64,000 nt of DNA from Cyrtodaria siliqua (GCA_037043455.1 JAWPHD010001328.1:62001-126000); one strand, 5' to 3'. Positions 34,795 to 47,726 are shown, numbered from the stretch's first letter. Notes: generated by a model not told the origin, from the letters alone. Translations and numbers: made by a program.

Positions 34795-37700
34795 TGGGTA
34801 AAACTAATAAGATCATTCAATGGAATTGTCGAGGTTTGAAACCAAATTATGACGAAATCAGCTTAATTTAAATGAACACAACCCTATTGCCTTTTGTCTT
34901 CAAGAAACATTCTTAAAGACAAGTGATAAGGTATCTTTTAAACAATAATCACTATACAATCATATTTGTGATACCGGGGACAAGGCGACTGGTGGAGTTT
35001 CGATAATCATTAATCGAAACATTCCTCACAGACCTGTTGCGTTGAAAACAAATTTGCAAGCTATTGCGGTCAGTGTTACTATGCACAGAGTCATAACAAT
35101 ATGTTCCTTATATTTACCACCTAGTTCTTCACTAGACCCTAAAGATCTAAATCACCTAGTTGCACAATTACCATCACCTTTTATACTCTTGGCGATTTCA
35201 ATGCACACAACTACATCTGGGGTTGTAAAGATATAAACGATAAAGGCAAGAAAATTGAGGATTTCTTAGCCAAAAACAATTTGTGTCTTTTTAATAATAA
35301 ATCACATACTTACTTACATCCTGCTACAGGCTCTCATTCTTCCATTGATTTAACAATATGCGATCCAACGCTTTTGATGGATTTTTCGTGGAGTGTTGGA
35401 GACGACCTCTGTGGAAGTGACCACTTCCCCATATTTCTTGAAAATATCGGCCCTCCACTTCTCGAAAAAACGCAACGATGGAAACTTCGCAAGGCTGATT
35501 GGACTACGTTTCAATCTCTTTGCGAGGAACAATTAAAGCCTTCCGTTTTCGAGGATGTCGAAGACGCAACTTCTCTTTTTACCAAAACTCTTCACGATAT
35601 AGCTGATCAAACCATTCCAAAAACCTCTGCAAATCCTAAACGCCCACATAAACCATGGTACGACGATGACTGCAAAAAGGCAGTCAGCGATCGTAAAGCT
35701 GCATTAAATAATTTTAACTTGCGGCCAACTCAAACAAATTTAGGTAACTTTAGAGTTTTTCGTGCGAAAGCCCGTCGTACTATTAAGGATAGCAAGAGGA
35801 AATCCTGGAGAACTTACGTCTCTAGGCTGAATTCTCGCTCATCTCTTAAGAAAACGTGGGACATGGTCCGGAAAATAAGTGGTAAAGGTAATTCTAGTAC
35901 TGTAAATCATCTTAAAACAGATAATGGAGATATAACATCTGTCAAAGATATTACAAACACTTTGGCAGAAACTTTTTCCAAAAATTCTTCTTCTGAAAAT
36001 TGTCAACCAAATTTTCTGAAAAATAAGAAACAAAAAGAACAGAAGAAGCTGAACTTCAAGTCGAAAAACTTGGAAAAATACAATAAACTATTCTCTCTCA
36101 AAGAACTTCGAGAATCCCTTAAAAAGGCTCATGATACATCAGCTGGTCCTGATGATATCCATTATCAATTACTAAAACATTTACCTGAATCCTGTCTCTC
36201 CACCCTTCTTGATATATTTAATAAGGTTTGGGTGACGGGAATCTTCCCGATTCTTGGCGGGAAGCAATCGTTATTCCAGTCCCCAAACCTGGAAAGGATC
36301 ATACGGACCCAATAAATTATCGCCCAATCGCTTTAACGAGTTGTATATGTAAAACCATGGAACGAATGATTAATGAGAGACTCGTTTGGTACCTGGAGTC
36401 CAACAAACTGATAACAAAGTATCAAAGTGGATTCCGGCGCCAACGAGGCACAACAGACAATCTCATACGATTTGAATCGTTTATTAGGGAAGCTTTCATA
36501 AAAAAAGAACATTTAGTCGCTGTATTTTTTGACTTGGAGAAAGCTTATGATACTGCATGGAAGTACGGTATTATGAATGATCTACATGACATTGGTCTTA
36601 GAGGCCGATTACCCATTTTTATAGAGAAATTCTTAGATGATAGACAGTTTCGTGTCCGAATGGGTTCAACCCTCTCTGATATTCATGAACAGGAGATGGG
36701 TGTTCCACAGGGCAGCATACTATCTGTCACACTTTTCAATATAAAGATTAACAGCATAGTAAAATGCATCAATCCAGGTGTGGATTGTTCGCTATATGTT
36801 GACGACTTTGTTATATGTTATCGTGCAAAAAACATGAATACTATCGAGAGACAATTACAACAATGTCTCAATAAACTTCAGACCTGGTCTGATGAAAATG
36901 GTTTTAAATTTTCTAAATCTAAAACTAATTGTATGCACTTTTGTCAACTTCGTAAACATCATGAAGACCCTCATCTAACACTGGACGGGTCACCAATACC
37001 AGTAGTGGATGAGACCAAATTCCTTGGTCTTATTTTCGACCGTAAATTAACGTTTATACCACACCTTAAATACTTGAAGGCCAAATGCCTTAAAGCTCTT
37101 AACTTACTTAAAGTTGTTGCAAACACTAATTGGGGAGCAGATCGAAAAGTCCTCTTGCGACTTTACAGATCTCTTATCAGATCCAAGCTGGACTACGGCT
37201 CAGTAGTATATGGATCGACTCGCAAGTCGTACTTGCAGATGCTCGACCCTATACATAATCAAGGATTACGACTCGCCTTAGGTGCCTTTCGTACATCACC
37301 AGCCGAAAGTCTATATGTTGAAGCCAATGAACCATCACTGTCTCATAAACGAGACAAATTAGCTCTTCAATACGCCATTAAATTAAAGTCTAACCCTTCA
37401 AACCCAACTTTCGATAACGTTTTTCATCCTAGTTGTGAACCTCTTTTTGATCGAAAACCGAAGGCCATTCGACCATTTGGTCTTCGTATTAAACCAAAAT
37501 TAAGAGACACTGAAATCGACCTAAATTTGATTGCCAAGTACAAAGTACCACAAATTCCACCGTGGACTTTGGAAACTCCAACAATTATTTTTGATCTTTG
37601 TAATAATAACAAATCCAGTACAGACCCTACTGTCTTTCAAAGCAAATTTAATGAAATTATATCGAAATACAGTGACTTTCAACATATCTACACAGATGGC

Positions 37701-38474
37701 TCTAAAGATAGAGATAAGGTAGCTGCAGCAGCTGTTCACAAACACAGCATAAAGAGCCGCCTGCCTGACAAGGCCTCTATCTTTTCAGCTGAACTTAAGG
37801 CAATTGAACTTGCCTTAAATTATATTCAGGAATCTGATGATGACCATTTCGTAATCTTTTCTGATTCCCTTTCATCTCTTCAAGCACTGGGTAATATGAA
37901 ACATGAAAACCCAGTTGTGCTTCAACTTTTAGAAAAATACAATTCTCTTATAATTGATAGTGTTATTATTTTCTGCTGGCTTCCAAGCCATGTAGGAATA
38001 CGTGGTAATGATAGAGCTGATAGTGCTGCTAAGGCAGCATTAGATTTACCTATATCTTATACCAAATTACCTTATACTGATTTTAAAAGTTGTATTAACA
38101 CATATATTCGTAACTCTTGGCAAACCGCTTGGGATTTGTCCTTTAACAATAAACTCCATTCAATTAAACCGTTACTCGGAGAATGGCGTTCTTCTACTAG
38201 ACCCATTCGTCGAGAGGAAGTTATACTAGCCCGGTGCAGGATAGGGCATACACGTTATACTCATTCATATTTATTACAAGGTGAGCAATTACCAGAATGT
38301 ATACCCTGCTTTGCACCGTTAACGGTCAAACACATCTTATTGGAATGTGTAGACTTTGATCCTATACGTCAAAGGTACTACAATGTTAATACTATGAAAG
38401 AGTTATATGATACTGTAGATTTTAGTCTTGTTTTAGATTTCCTCAAAGAGATCAGACTATATAAATCATTGTAA
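34794..38474 (+). pseudogene. LINE copy E ORF2 with intact RT-RNase H stretch
   Basis: ATG at 34794 shares its A with the ORF1 stop (TAATG). The endonuclease part has at least three shifts (near 34866, 34945 and 35191) but keeps QWNCRGLKPN, CLQET and SDHFPI. A one-base loss near 36241 separates it from a 748-codon frame (36228-38474) that is open to the end. That frame holds RT (NYRPIALTS, FFDLEKAYDTAW, GVPQGSILS, YVDD), RNase H with Asp of YTDGSKD, Glu of SAELKA, Asp of FSDSLSS and Asp of GNDRADS, and the zinc motif CIPCFAPLTVKHILLEC. It is the best-preserved RT of the family here, but unlikely to act without the endonuclease. Confidence 0.9.
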
Positions 38475-38691
38475 TGTGTTCTTATATATTTATACTTGTT
38501 TATATACCCGTTGACGGGCATTTGTTAATTTTCATACATACTTTATATTACACCTTATCATCCCTTATTTTTTAATAAGTTTATCTTTATATATTTACAT
38601 TAATTTTTAATTAATTCTTCATTTTCATCATTTTTTTGCGCACAATATGACCTATTTATGTGTCGACGTGCCGTAAAACACCATTCATTCA
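38475..38691 (+). other. LINE copy E 3' UTR and CATT tail
   Basis: The family 3' UTR with the CCCGTTGACGGG hairpin and GTGTCGACGTGCCGTAAAAC, then a short (CATT)n tail abutting the target duplication. Confidence 0.75.
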
Positions 38692-39902
38692 TTCGTTATT
38701 CAACCAAAATTAAGAGACACTGAAATCGACCTAAATTTGATTGCCAAGTACAAAGACCACAAATTCCACCGTGGACTTTGGAAACACCAACAATTATTTT
38801 CGACCTTTGTAATAGTAACAAATCCAGTACATACCCTACTGTCTTTCAAAGCAAATTTAATGAAATTAAATCGAAATACAGCAACTTTCAACATATATAC
38901 ACAGATGGTTCTAAAGATGGAGATAAAGTAGCTGCAGGCTGTTGTTCACAAACACAGCATAAAAAGCCGCCTGCCTGACAGCTGAACTTAAGGCAATTGA
39001 ACTTGCCTTAAATTATATTCAGGAGTCTGATGATGACAATTTTGTAATCTTTTCTGATTCCCTTTCATCTCTTCAAGCACTGGGTAATATGAATCATGAT
39101 AACCAAGTTGTGCTTCAACTTTTAGAAAAGTACAATTCTCTTATAATTGATAATGTTATTATTTTCTGCTGGCTTCTTATCCATGTAGGAATACGTGGTA
39201 ATGATAGAGCTGATAGTGCTGCTAAAGCAGCATTAGGTTTACATATATCTGATACCAAATTACCTTATACCGGTTTTAAAAGTTGTATTAACACATATTT
39301 TCGTAAGTCTTGGCAAGCCGCTTGGGATTTGTCAGTTAACAATAAACTCCATTCAATTAAACCGTTACTCGGAGAATGGCGTCCTTCTAGTAGACCCATT
39401 CGTCGAGAGGAAGTTGTCCTAGCCCGGTGCAGAATAGGGCATACACGTTATACTCATTCATATGTATTACAAGGTGAGCAATTACCAGAATGTATACCCT
39501 GCTTTGCACCGTTAACGGTCAAACACATATTGCTGGAATGTGTAGACTTTGATCCTATGCGTCTACAATGTTAATACTATGACCGAGTTATTTAATACTA
39601 TAGATTTTAGTCTAGTCTTAGATTTCCTGAAGGAAGTCAGACTATATAAATCATTATAATATGTTCTTGTATATATTTACTTTTTTATATACCCGTTTTT
39701 GGGCATTTGTTGATTTACATATATAGTTTATGTTACTACTATATCATCCCTTATTTTTTAATAGTTTAATCATGATATATTTACATTAATCTTTAATTAA
39801 TCCTTCATCTCTTCATCTTTCGTCAGTTTTTGCGCACAATATGACCTATTTATGTGTCGACGTGCCTTAAAACACCATTCATTCATACATTCTCCTGTTT
39901 TG

Positions 39903-41089
39903 AATATTTTATCTGGATCATTGAGGATAACACAGTATATAGTGGGACTATGTTTTTCACGCCTTAAGAGATCTCCCGAAAAAAACCGGTAGTGCTTTGG
40001 TCAGCTGACCCGCTTCTTTCAGCAGTCCCAGTATTACCATGATTAATTAAATACTAATATATTTCATAAGTCCATTTGAAAGAATGGTCGTATCAGGAAG
40101 GGCGCATGATAGACGACATTTTTGAAGTGGTCAAAATATGTTTTGGACCCCATGAAGATTATTGTGGATGGTGGTCCTAGTCACCCCTTGTCTTACGACT
40201 ATGAGTAGTTGCAGTCATAGTGAATACATCTAGGGAATCATCTTAATGTATTGATATTATGCCCGCATTGTTACAGGTTAATTAAGCTATCACTGTAACC
40301 GATTGTCCTGTTGTCTCGCTGCATGTGTGTATCCTCAATACGTGTATGTTCCCCCACACCCAACCCACATCCTCTCCCAACCCCCACCTCACAAAAAAAA
40401 AATGTGTCAAGAGATTTGAGTGCTAAAATGTAAAGAGTATCCACCTTAGGACCTTCAGTCCTTTCATTTACATATCCTGTTGAGGTAATCTGTACAGCAG
40501 TTGAAGGCACTGGTACCAGTCTGAGCTTTGCAGGAATGGCCCACTTTTTGGAATAGGTTTGACTCGTTTATACCAATTTACCTAAATGATATTCTGAACA
40601 TTATTTAATGGTTATTAGGAAACAAATGTAGTCTTTATGTTAAATATACTGTCTTTTATGTCTATAAAAGTAAAATGGATAATAAATTGAAATAAAATGT
40701 TATATATAGATTTGGTATTATTTCATTTTAGAATTATTTTTTGTTTAGAATGTGTCTTTAAAGGTTTCATTGAAACTCACGACTCAATGAGTGATGTTTA
40801 AGGTTGAAATCGGCCTTTAAAATTCAAGAGGGCAACTCAATATGAAGGCTTGTATGTAACCCTCGTCAAGAAGAGAAACTCCACCACAGGTATGTTTGCT
40901 TTTTATTATTTCTAGTTTAAAGAATACTCAATACTCAGTGAGTTGTGACAAAGCTAGAAAATGGGTTTTTATGTACTCATTTAAAAACAAATAACGAAAA
41001 CAATATAAAGATTTACCTTCAGTGTGCCGGCCAGTTGTAATTTCTTTGCAGGTTTATTTGTGGCGATTTGACTCGTGTCGAACCAAATG
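39903..41089. other. Intergenic stretch without recognised feature
   Basis: No supported coding frame, RNA gene or known repeat. A pyrimidine-rich C run lies near 40350-40390. Confidence 0.5.
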
Positions 41090-43770
41090 ATTCTTTTCTG
41101 GGACTCACTGTGTTTTGATAACTGAATGAGCCTTTTGTTATGCAGCTCACTGTGTTCTGAGAACTTAATGAGCTTTTTTTTTTAAATCAACTCAGTGTGT
41201 TCTGAGAACTTAATGAGTCTTTTTGTTAATTAACTTAGTGTGTTCTGAGAACTTAATGAGCTTTTTTTTTTTAAAGAAACTCACTGTGTTCTGAGAACTT
41301 AATGAGTCTTTTTTTTTAGCTCTACTGACCGAAGGCCAGCAGAGCTTATGGGATGCCGAGTTGTCCGTCGTCCGTCCGTCCGTCGTCCGTCCGTTGTTAA
41401 CTTTTGTCTCGTTAAGACGATAGGGCCTTCATTTTTCATCCGATCTTTACCAAACTTTAACAGGTTGTTAATATCAATAAAAGCTCGGATGAGTTCGAAA
41501 ACCAGCCAGATCGGACTAGTAACAGCGGAGTTATGGCCCTTGATTTAGTTAAAAATGCTATATTGCTAAATTGTGCCTCGTTAAGACGATAGGTCATTCA
41601 TTTTTCATCCTATCTTTACCAAACTCTACCAGATTGTTAATATCACTGAAAGCTCGGACAAGTTCGAAAACCAGCCAGATTGGACCAGTAACAGCGGAGT
41701 TATGGTCCTTGATTTAGTTAAAAATGCTATATTGCTATATTTTGCCTCGTTAAGACGATATGGCCTTCGTTTTTCATCCTATCTTTACCAAACTTTAACA
41801 CATTGTTAATATTAATGAAAGGTCGGATAAGTTCGAAAACCAGCAATATCGGACTAGTAACAGCGGAATTGTGTCCCTTGATTTAGTTAAAAATGCTATA
41901 TGTTGCATCGTTAAGACGATATGGGCTTCATTGTTCATCCGATCTTAACCAATCTTTATCAGATTGTTAATGTCGTTGAAAGCTCGAACAAGTTTGAAAA
42001 ACAGCCATATCGGACCAATAACAGCGGAGTTATGGCCCTTGATTTAGTTAAAAATGCTATATTTTGCCTCGTTAAGACAATAGGGGCTTCATTGTTCATC
42101 CGATCTTTACCAAACTTTATCAGATTGTTAATATCAATGAAAGCTTGGACAAGTTCGAAAACCAGCTATATCGGACTAGTAACAGCGGAGTTATGGCCCT
42201 TGATTTAGTTAAAAATGCTATATTTTGCCTCGTTAAGACTATAGAGGCTTCATTGTTCATCCGATCTTTACCAAACTTTATCAGATTGTTAATATCAATG
42301 AGAGCTCGGACAAGTACGAAAACCAGTAACATCGGAGTTGTGGCCCTTGATTTACTTCAAAATGATATATTTTGCCTCGTTAAGACGATAGGGCCTTCAT
42401 TTTTCATCCGATCTTTACCAAACTTTATCAGATTGTTAATGTCTATGAAAGCTTGGTCAAGTTCGAAAACCAACCAGATCGGACCAGTAATAGCGGAGTT
42501 ATAGCCCTTGATTTTCTTAAAAATGCTATAATTTGCCTCGTCATCTGATCTTTGGCAATCTTTACCAGTTTTTATGACAGTATTTTTTTTATATTATTAT
42601 TAATTTTATTTTATTTTTTATTTATTTTTATATTTTTTTTATTTTTTAATTTTTTTAATTTTTTTTATTTTGTTTTAATTATTATTATTATATTTTTTTC
42701 CCCTAGTTTTGAAATTATTACTTTTTTTTTTTTTTTTAGCTCTATGTTGGACCAGTCGGACCAGTAACCGAGGAGTTATGGCTCTTGATTTAGTTAAAAA
42801 TGCTATATTTTGCCTCGTTTATATGGTATGGCCTTCATTTTGATCTTTATCAAACTTTATCAGATTCTTTAGTTATGGCGCTTGATTTAGTTAAAAAGCT
42901 GTTTTTTGCCCGAAACTTTCAAAAAAATGTAAATGGCAGTCACTCGCTACATTGATGTTATAAGAGCCATGTTAGCCAGTAGAGCGTCCACAGGCCCTCT
43001 TGGGCCTCTTGTTTAAATCAACTCAGTGTGTTCTGAGAACTTAATGAGTCTTTTTGTAAATTAACTCAGTGTGTTCTGAGAACTTAATGAGTCTGTTTAT
43101 AAATTAACTCAGTGTGTTCTGAGAACTTAATGAGTCTTTTTGTAAATTTACTCCGTGTGTTCTGAGAACTTAATGAGTCTTTTTTTTAAAGCAACTCACT
43201 GTGTTCTCAGAACTGAATGAGCCTTTTGTTATGCAGCTCTCTGTGTTCTGAGAACTTAATGAGTCTTTTTGTAAAATAACTGTGTGTTCTGTGAACTTAA
43301 TGAGTCTTTTTGTAAATTAACTCACTGTGTTCTGAGAACTGAATGAGCCTTTCGTTATGCAGTTCAGTGTGTTCTGAGAACTTAATGATTCTTTTTTGAA
43401 GAAACTCAATGTGTTCTGAAAACGTAATGAGCTTTTTTATAAAGCAGCTCACTGTGTTCTGGGAACTTAATGAGCCTTTTCTAAAGAAACTCACTGTGTT
43501 CTGGGAACTTAATGAGCCTTTTCTAAAGAAACTCACTGTGTTCTGAGAACTTAATGACTCACTGTGTTCTGAGAACTTAATGACTCACTGTGTTCTGAGA
43601 ACTTAATAACTCACTGTGTTATGAGAACTTAATAACTCACTGTGTTCTGAGAACTTAATGACTCACTGTGTTCGGAGAACTTAATGAGCCTTTTATTAAA
43701 GCAACTCACTCAATGTGTTCTTCTTTATGTAAACCAACTCCGTGTGTTCTGAGAACTTACCGAGTCTGTT
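41090..43770 (+). repeat. Minisatellite with TTCTGAGAA core, split by HINE-like repeat
   Basis: Units of about 40-45 bp carry CACTGTGTTCTGAGAACTTA followed by ATGAG and a T-rich spacer. They run at 41090-41312 and resume at 43015. Near 43550-43680 the unit shortens to about 25 bp (TGACTCACTGTGTTCTGAGA plus ACTTA), tandemly repeated. There is no open frame of note. TTCTGAGAA fits the TTCN3GAA rule for STAT sites, and TGACTCA is an AP-1 consensus; whether anything binds is unknown. Confidence 0.85.
41315..43014 (+). mobile_element. HINE/pearl-like repeat, body type II
   Basis: The head TTTAGCTCTACTGACC folds on GGCCAGCAGAGCT and is followed by GTCCGTCGTCCGTCC. The body is about seven units of roughly 165 bp beginning CTCGTTAAGACGATAGGGCC. 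A T-rich block lies at 42570-42740. The tail GCCAGTAGAGC, then AGGCCCTCTTGGGCCT, then CTTGTTT ends at 43014. It has the same end modules as the type I copies but an unrelated body. It sits inside the minisatellite. Confidence 0.75.
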
Positions 43771-46700
43771 TGTAAAGCATATGTACCAATTTTTCTTTGA
43801 TGATCATACTCATAAATGATTCTGTTACTCTAGATTGGCAAACATATGTTATATTGATGCACTAATTATAAGCATTGATAAAGTACTACAAAGTACTACA
43901 AGAGTACTTTGGTTTTTGGCATTGTGTAGGGTATAACAATCAAATAGTTTGTGAATGCAATACCAGGTACCTAACAGCACGTAACAGTACCTAGCATTGC
44001 TACAACATGTAAGACCATAAGTAATAAAAGACAATCAGAGTTTGCTAAAGTTTGTTTGATTTTTAATATGTACAAGTTAAATAAACAATTTTATTATATA
44101 CCTATTATTCTAAAACCAATCCTGGCTTTACATATAAAATTAAACAATCAAATTTAAGATTAAGTTAATTAACCGTACAATAGTACATCTTTCATCTTAT
44201 TTAGAAAAATGTAAATTCATTTTCTTGTAGCATGTTCAATCCAATGGTAAATGTTTGTTATGAAAACATTTGAATATCAATATTGAAAACAGTTTATCAA
44301 ACAAGAGGTCCAACATGGCCTGTGGATGCTCTACTGGATAAAGATACTATTAGTTATTGGGTTTGTTACTGAGAAATATGTGGGCCCATAAGCCATAAGC
44401 CAGTTCGGCAAGTAGAGATGAAAATTGGACAACTTCCAATGACAAATCTAACTATAAATCAAATTAAATGTTTCACCAGATTGTCTTACACTCCATAGTT
44501 TAAGCAGTGTATATCATTTTATAAACATACAAAGGAAATCACATAAATATAAGTAATGATATGATGAAACATTTTGGTATGTGTTTTTCTTTGTTCCATT
44601 ACATAGGTCATTTCATAGTTATATGGGGACTCAAGACTTACACTCCTTATAGAAGTACTTGATTCAGAGTTACATGTATAATTACACACTATGAAAAATA
44701 GAGAATATTACTTGAATGTCCATTTAATATATAATATTTAAAAGTAGTTTCGATGTACGACATAACGTCGTCTTGATAACCAGAAATTTTGTATCAAACC
44801 GATTCGCTACATGGTTTTATACAATGTGTGGCTGCTCGCTGACGTGTATACTTTCATAACATTGCGAAAAATAATAATCAATCCTAAAACAATGTCTAGA
44901 ATTGTACAGGATCTTACAAACTGGTGTTAATTATTAAACCCTTTATGATAAATTTAATATTCTAATACACCCGCACTATATAGCCTACTTTAAAATATCT
45001 CGTTATATTGAACGATATATCACTGTAATTTTTGCAACGTTAGGAGAATAAGCATTGCGCATTCCAACGTATGCAACGTTAGGAGAGCAAGCAAAGCAAT
45101 GCGAAAGATGGCTCGTGAAATTATTGTTTACTATGAACTCCAAACCGTGATATATTAAACGATAATTCACAGTAAACGATGTTCTATTTCTTAAACAAAA
45201 TAATAATTAAATAAACAAAAACTGCTTAGATCAGGATGACAGGACAGAAGGATTCATATATATTACATTTCTTGAGGATTTCATGAGTTTTCTGAGTGAC
45301 AGAAATTGCCAAGGGAAATTTATCACAAAACATGTTTCTGGGAGTACAATAAAGCCAATATTTATTTCTCGTATTACAGATGCCAATGAGAACCGAACCG
45401 GTGTTTGTATACAGTAAAACATTAATACCAATTGTTCGCATGGTATATCATCCGATACGTTCAGGCACCTTAAAAAATTATCATTATTTGAAATCTTACT
45501 TCATAAAATGCATGTTATTTTTGTTAATTTTGGTTTAATGCGTCGCATTATTTGCAGGGTGAATGCATTGACATCCGCGCAACGTAGCGACGTCATGTAA
45601 ACAACAAAACGACGTCTTGATTTCTCTTACAAATTGCCGCCGTATATACGGTAATGTGACAACAATAAAGTAAATCTAGCATGTCGTAGGCGTGTTATGT
45701 GATAAACAGAATCTTACATTTGTGACTGTGTATTATTGACTTTAAAGGGCCACACGGCAATCTTGAAGTATTTGAAATGTGTGTCTAGATTTATATATCC
45801 AGTATCAGTTTTACTTTTACCCTGGTTACATTAAATAAATCAAATTTTAAGTATTCACTATTATAGGTTATTGCATTTGTATGGCTAAATATTACTTGGA
45901 ACGAGTTGTTTTGGCAAATAATTCGTCTTATTATACTATAAAACGTAGCGACGTCATGTAAAAAGCAAAACGACGTCTTAATTTCTCTTGCAAATTGCTG
46001 CCGTATATAAGGTAATGTGACAACAATAAACTATCCAGTATCAGTTTTAATTTTACACTGGTTACATTAAATAAATGACGAGATTGGGGAGACACTTTTG
46101 GGGAAAAAGAGAACCTATCAGGGAAAAGGTTTTCAGCCGGGGTCTGCAGTGCCTGAAATACCGATAATGAGTCGTATATTATTGAAATCGGAGAAATAAG
46201 TAGTTTAGAAGTTATTGGCAATTAAAAACAGCAATTTTATCATACTAAGCCAATGACGTCAAATTAAAAAAAAAAAATCTGCCTACTGCTTTGATTATAA
46301 AGCATAAAATCTAAAGAAAAAGTGTTGTTTTGTCGTGAATAACAATTTTATTCCATCGAGAAGTGATCAATCTTTAATATTTTCGCATTCCTGAAAATAT
46401 AAGAGTTTTCACACTTCTCTATAAAATAAAAAATCTGTTATTGACTCCAAAACAACAAATATCCTCTATATACCACTAAAAATGTCTGTTCCAGTGATAT
46501 ACATTTTATTTAGGTGCTAGTTGAATTTTGGCGGCCAGCAAAGCTAAAAAAAACTCGAGCATAAGTTGCTCATGTAAACGTATTTTACTTGAAATCCCCA
46601 ACTGAAGAACGCATTGTAAATAAACTCTATATACAAAGCAACAGATTAGCTTTGGAAGATAAGAGATAACCATGCCAAGATTTTCCATCTTGGAGGGTAT

Positions 46701-46938
46701 GGGGGTGGTTTTACAGTCTGAAATTTTGTTATATTTACCCTCCCAGATTGGAAATCTTAGCATGGTTATCTCAATTCTAATGCTTTTCCATTTAATTGAC
46801 AGAAATATAAAGTAAAATCTAACATGGTTTATGAAAATACTCAATGCTGATTGGCGACTGAGGAGTTTTTAAATAAGCTATATAAACCTCTGATGTCACG
46901 TCCTTCAACAAAATGATCTGAAATAGTATTTGACCGAT
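43771..46938. other. Intergenic stretch with minor repeats
   Basis: No supported gene. It holds a HINE tail remnant in reverse at about 44300-44341 (AACAAGAGGTCCAACATGGC...GCTCTACTGG). A direct duplication of about 88 bp lies at 45583-45672 and 45943-46030 (ACGTAGCGACGTCATGTAAA). A palindrome lies at 46663-46772. A 71-codon minus frame at 45226-45441 lacks splice or motif support. Confidence 0.5.
46663..46772. repeat. Inverted repeat, 37-bp arms
   Basis: GAGATAACCATGCCAAGATT at 46663 and onward is inverted at about 46734-46772 with few mismatches, around a 35-base loop. It probably represents a small hairpin element. Confidence 0.7.
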
Positions 46939-47645
46939 TTTTAGCTCGATTGATCAAAGATCAGCAGAGCTTATGCCGTGGTTCGGCGTCCATCTATCCG
47001 TCCGTCTGTTAACTTTTTCTTGTAGTCACTACTCCTGAAACTACTTGGCTGATTTTCACGAAACTTCACAGGAATGTGGCTCTTATTTTGAGACCCCTTT
47101 TTATAAAACTTTAACGGGCAACCTAACCATGCTTATAACTGGTCATAACGTAAAAACTGTTTGACCTTTGTTCATGAAACTTCACAAATATATTCAGCTT
47201 AACCCAAGGAATGTTGTTCTCCATGACCAATAACTCTTGACTTCCATTTTGGAAGAGTTAGGCCCCCTTTTTAAAACTTTAACCTGCAACCTAACCAAGC
47301 TCATAACTGACCATAGCTTGGTAAGTAATTGACCTATGTTTATGAAACTTCTCACACACCTTCATCTTACTCAAAGAAATGTCGTTACACATGTCCAGTA
47401 ACTTTCATTTTGACAGTTATTCCGCTTTAACCTGCAACGTAACCTGGCTTGTAACTTGGCAAAATGTTGACCTATGGTCATAAATCTATATAGTTCCTCT
47501 TTATTAGTTATCCAATGCAGAGTAATGCTCCTATTCATCAACCTAAAAAAAAAATCAGCTTCATAATTCATTCAAAATTTACAGTTAGATTGTACTTGAT
47601 GAAATAAGCACATGACAGGCGACACAAGTGTTTCATGAAACACCC
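46939..47645 (+). mobile_element. HINE/pearl-like repeat, diverged
   Basis: The head TTTTAGCTCGATTGATC with AGCAGAGCTTATGCCGTGG and GTCCGTCTGTTAAC, then diverged type I units. The 3' end is not clear; the CTCTTGTTT tail was not found, so the end is approximate. Confidence 0.55.
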
Positions 47646-47726
47646 TTCTAGTTAATACGATATTGGCCAAAATACGCTGCTTATCTGTTGCCCTGTATAT
47701 AGCCGACAATAAACATTTTTTTGTAA

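Larger units (their letters stand above)
32635..38691 (+). mobile_element. Full-length LINE copy E with divergent ORF1
   Basis: A complete insertion into copy D. Its start carries the 5' hairpin module twice (CAGTCGGT...ACCGACTG near 32647-32685, then a second near 32690-32725). The 5' UTR is patchily similar to C and D, ORF1 is strongly diverged, and ORF2 from about 35.1 kb onward is nearly identical to copies B, C and D. Confidence 0.92.
29938..39574 (+). pseudogene. LINE copy D ORF2, broken and split by copy E
   Basis: The endonuclease (QWNCRGL, LLGDFNAHNYIWG, SDHFPI) runs to a stop at 30870, in the 14-base overlap with the next frame at 30859 that is shared with copy C. RT continues to an extra T near 31749 (CATGACCTTTTG), then YVDD near 31955, then a deletion near 32072. 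Copy E interrupts at 32635. After 38692 the rest is read: RNase H (YTDGSKDGDKV) with small deletions near 38754, 38936 and 38979, then the zinc motif CIPC...HILLEC. Degenerate, not functional. Confidence 0.88.
27426..39889 (+). mobile_element. Full-length LINE copy D, interrupted by MITE and LINE copy E
   Basis: It starts with the C run and 5' hairpin and ends with an (ATTC)n tail, bracketed by a 13-bp duplication. A TTAA MITE sits in its 5' UTR (27723-28175), and the complete copy E sits in the late RT region of its ORF2 (32635-38691). Without those, the copy is about 5.9 kb and closest to copy C, sharing the same ORF2 insertion. Confidence 0.92.

Noticed and set aside
42552..42767. 71-codon Phe/Ile-rich frame
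   Set aside because: Low-complexity T-rich block inside a HINE-like repeat.
45226..45441. 71-codon minus-strand frame that reads plausibly
   Set aside because: No acceptor, partner exon or recognised motif; kept only as a remote possibility of an exon.
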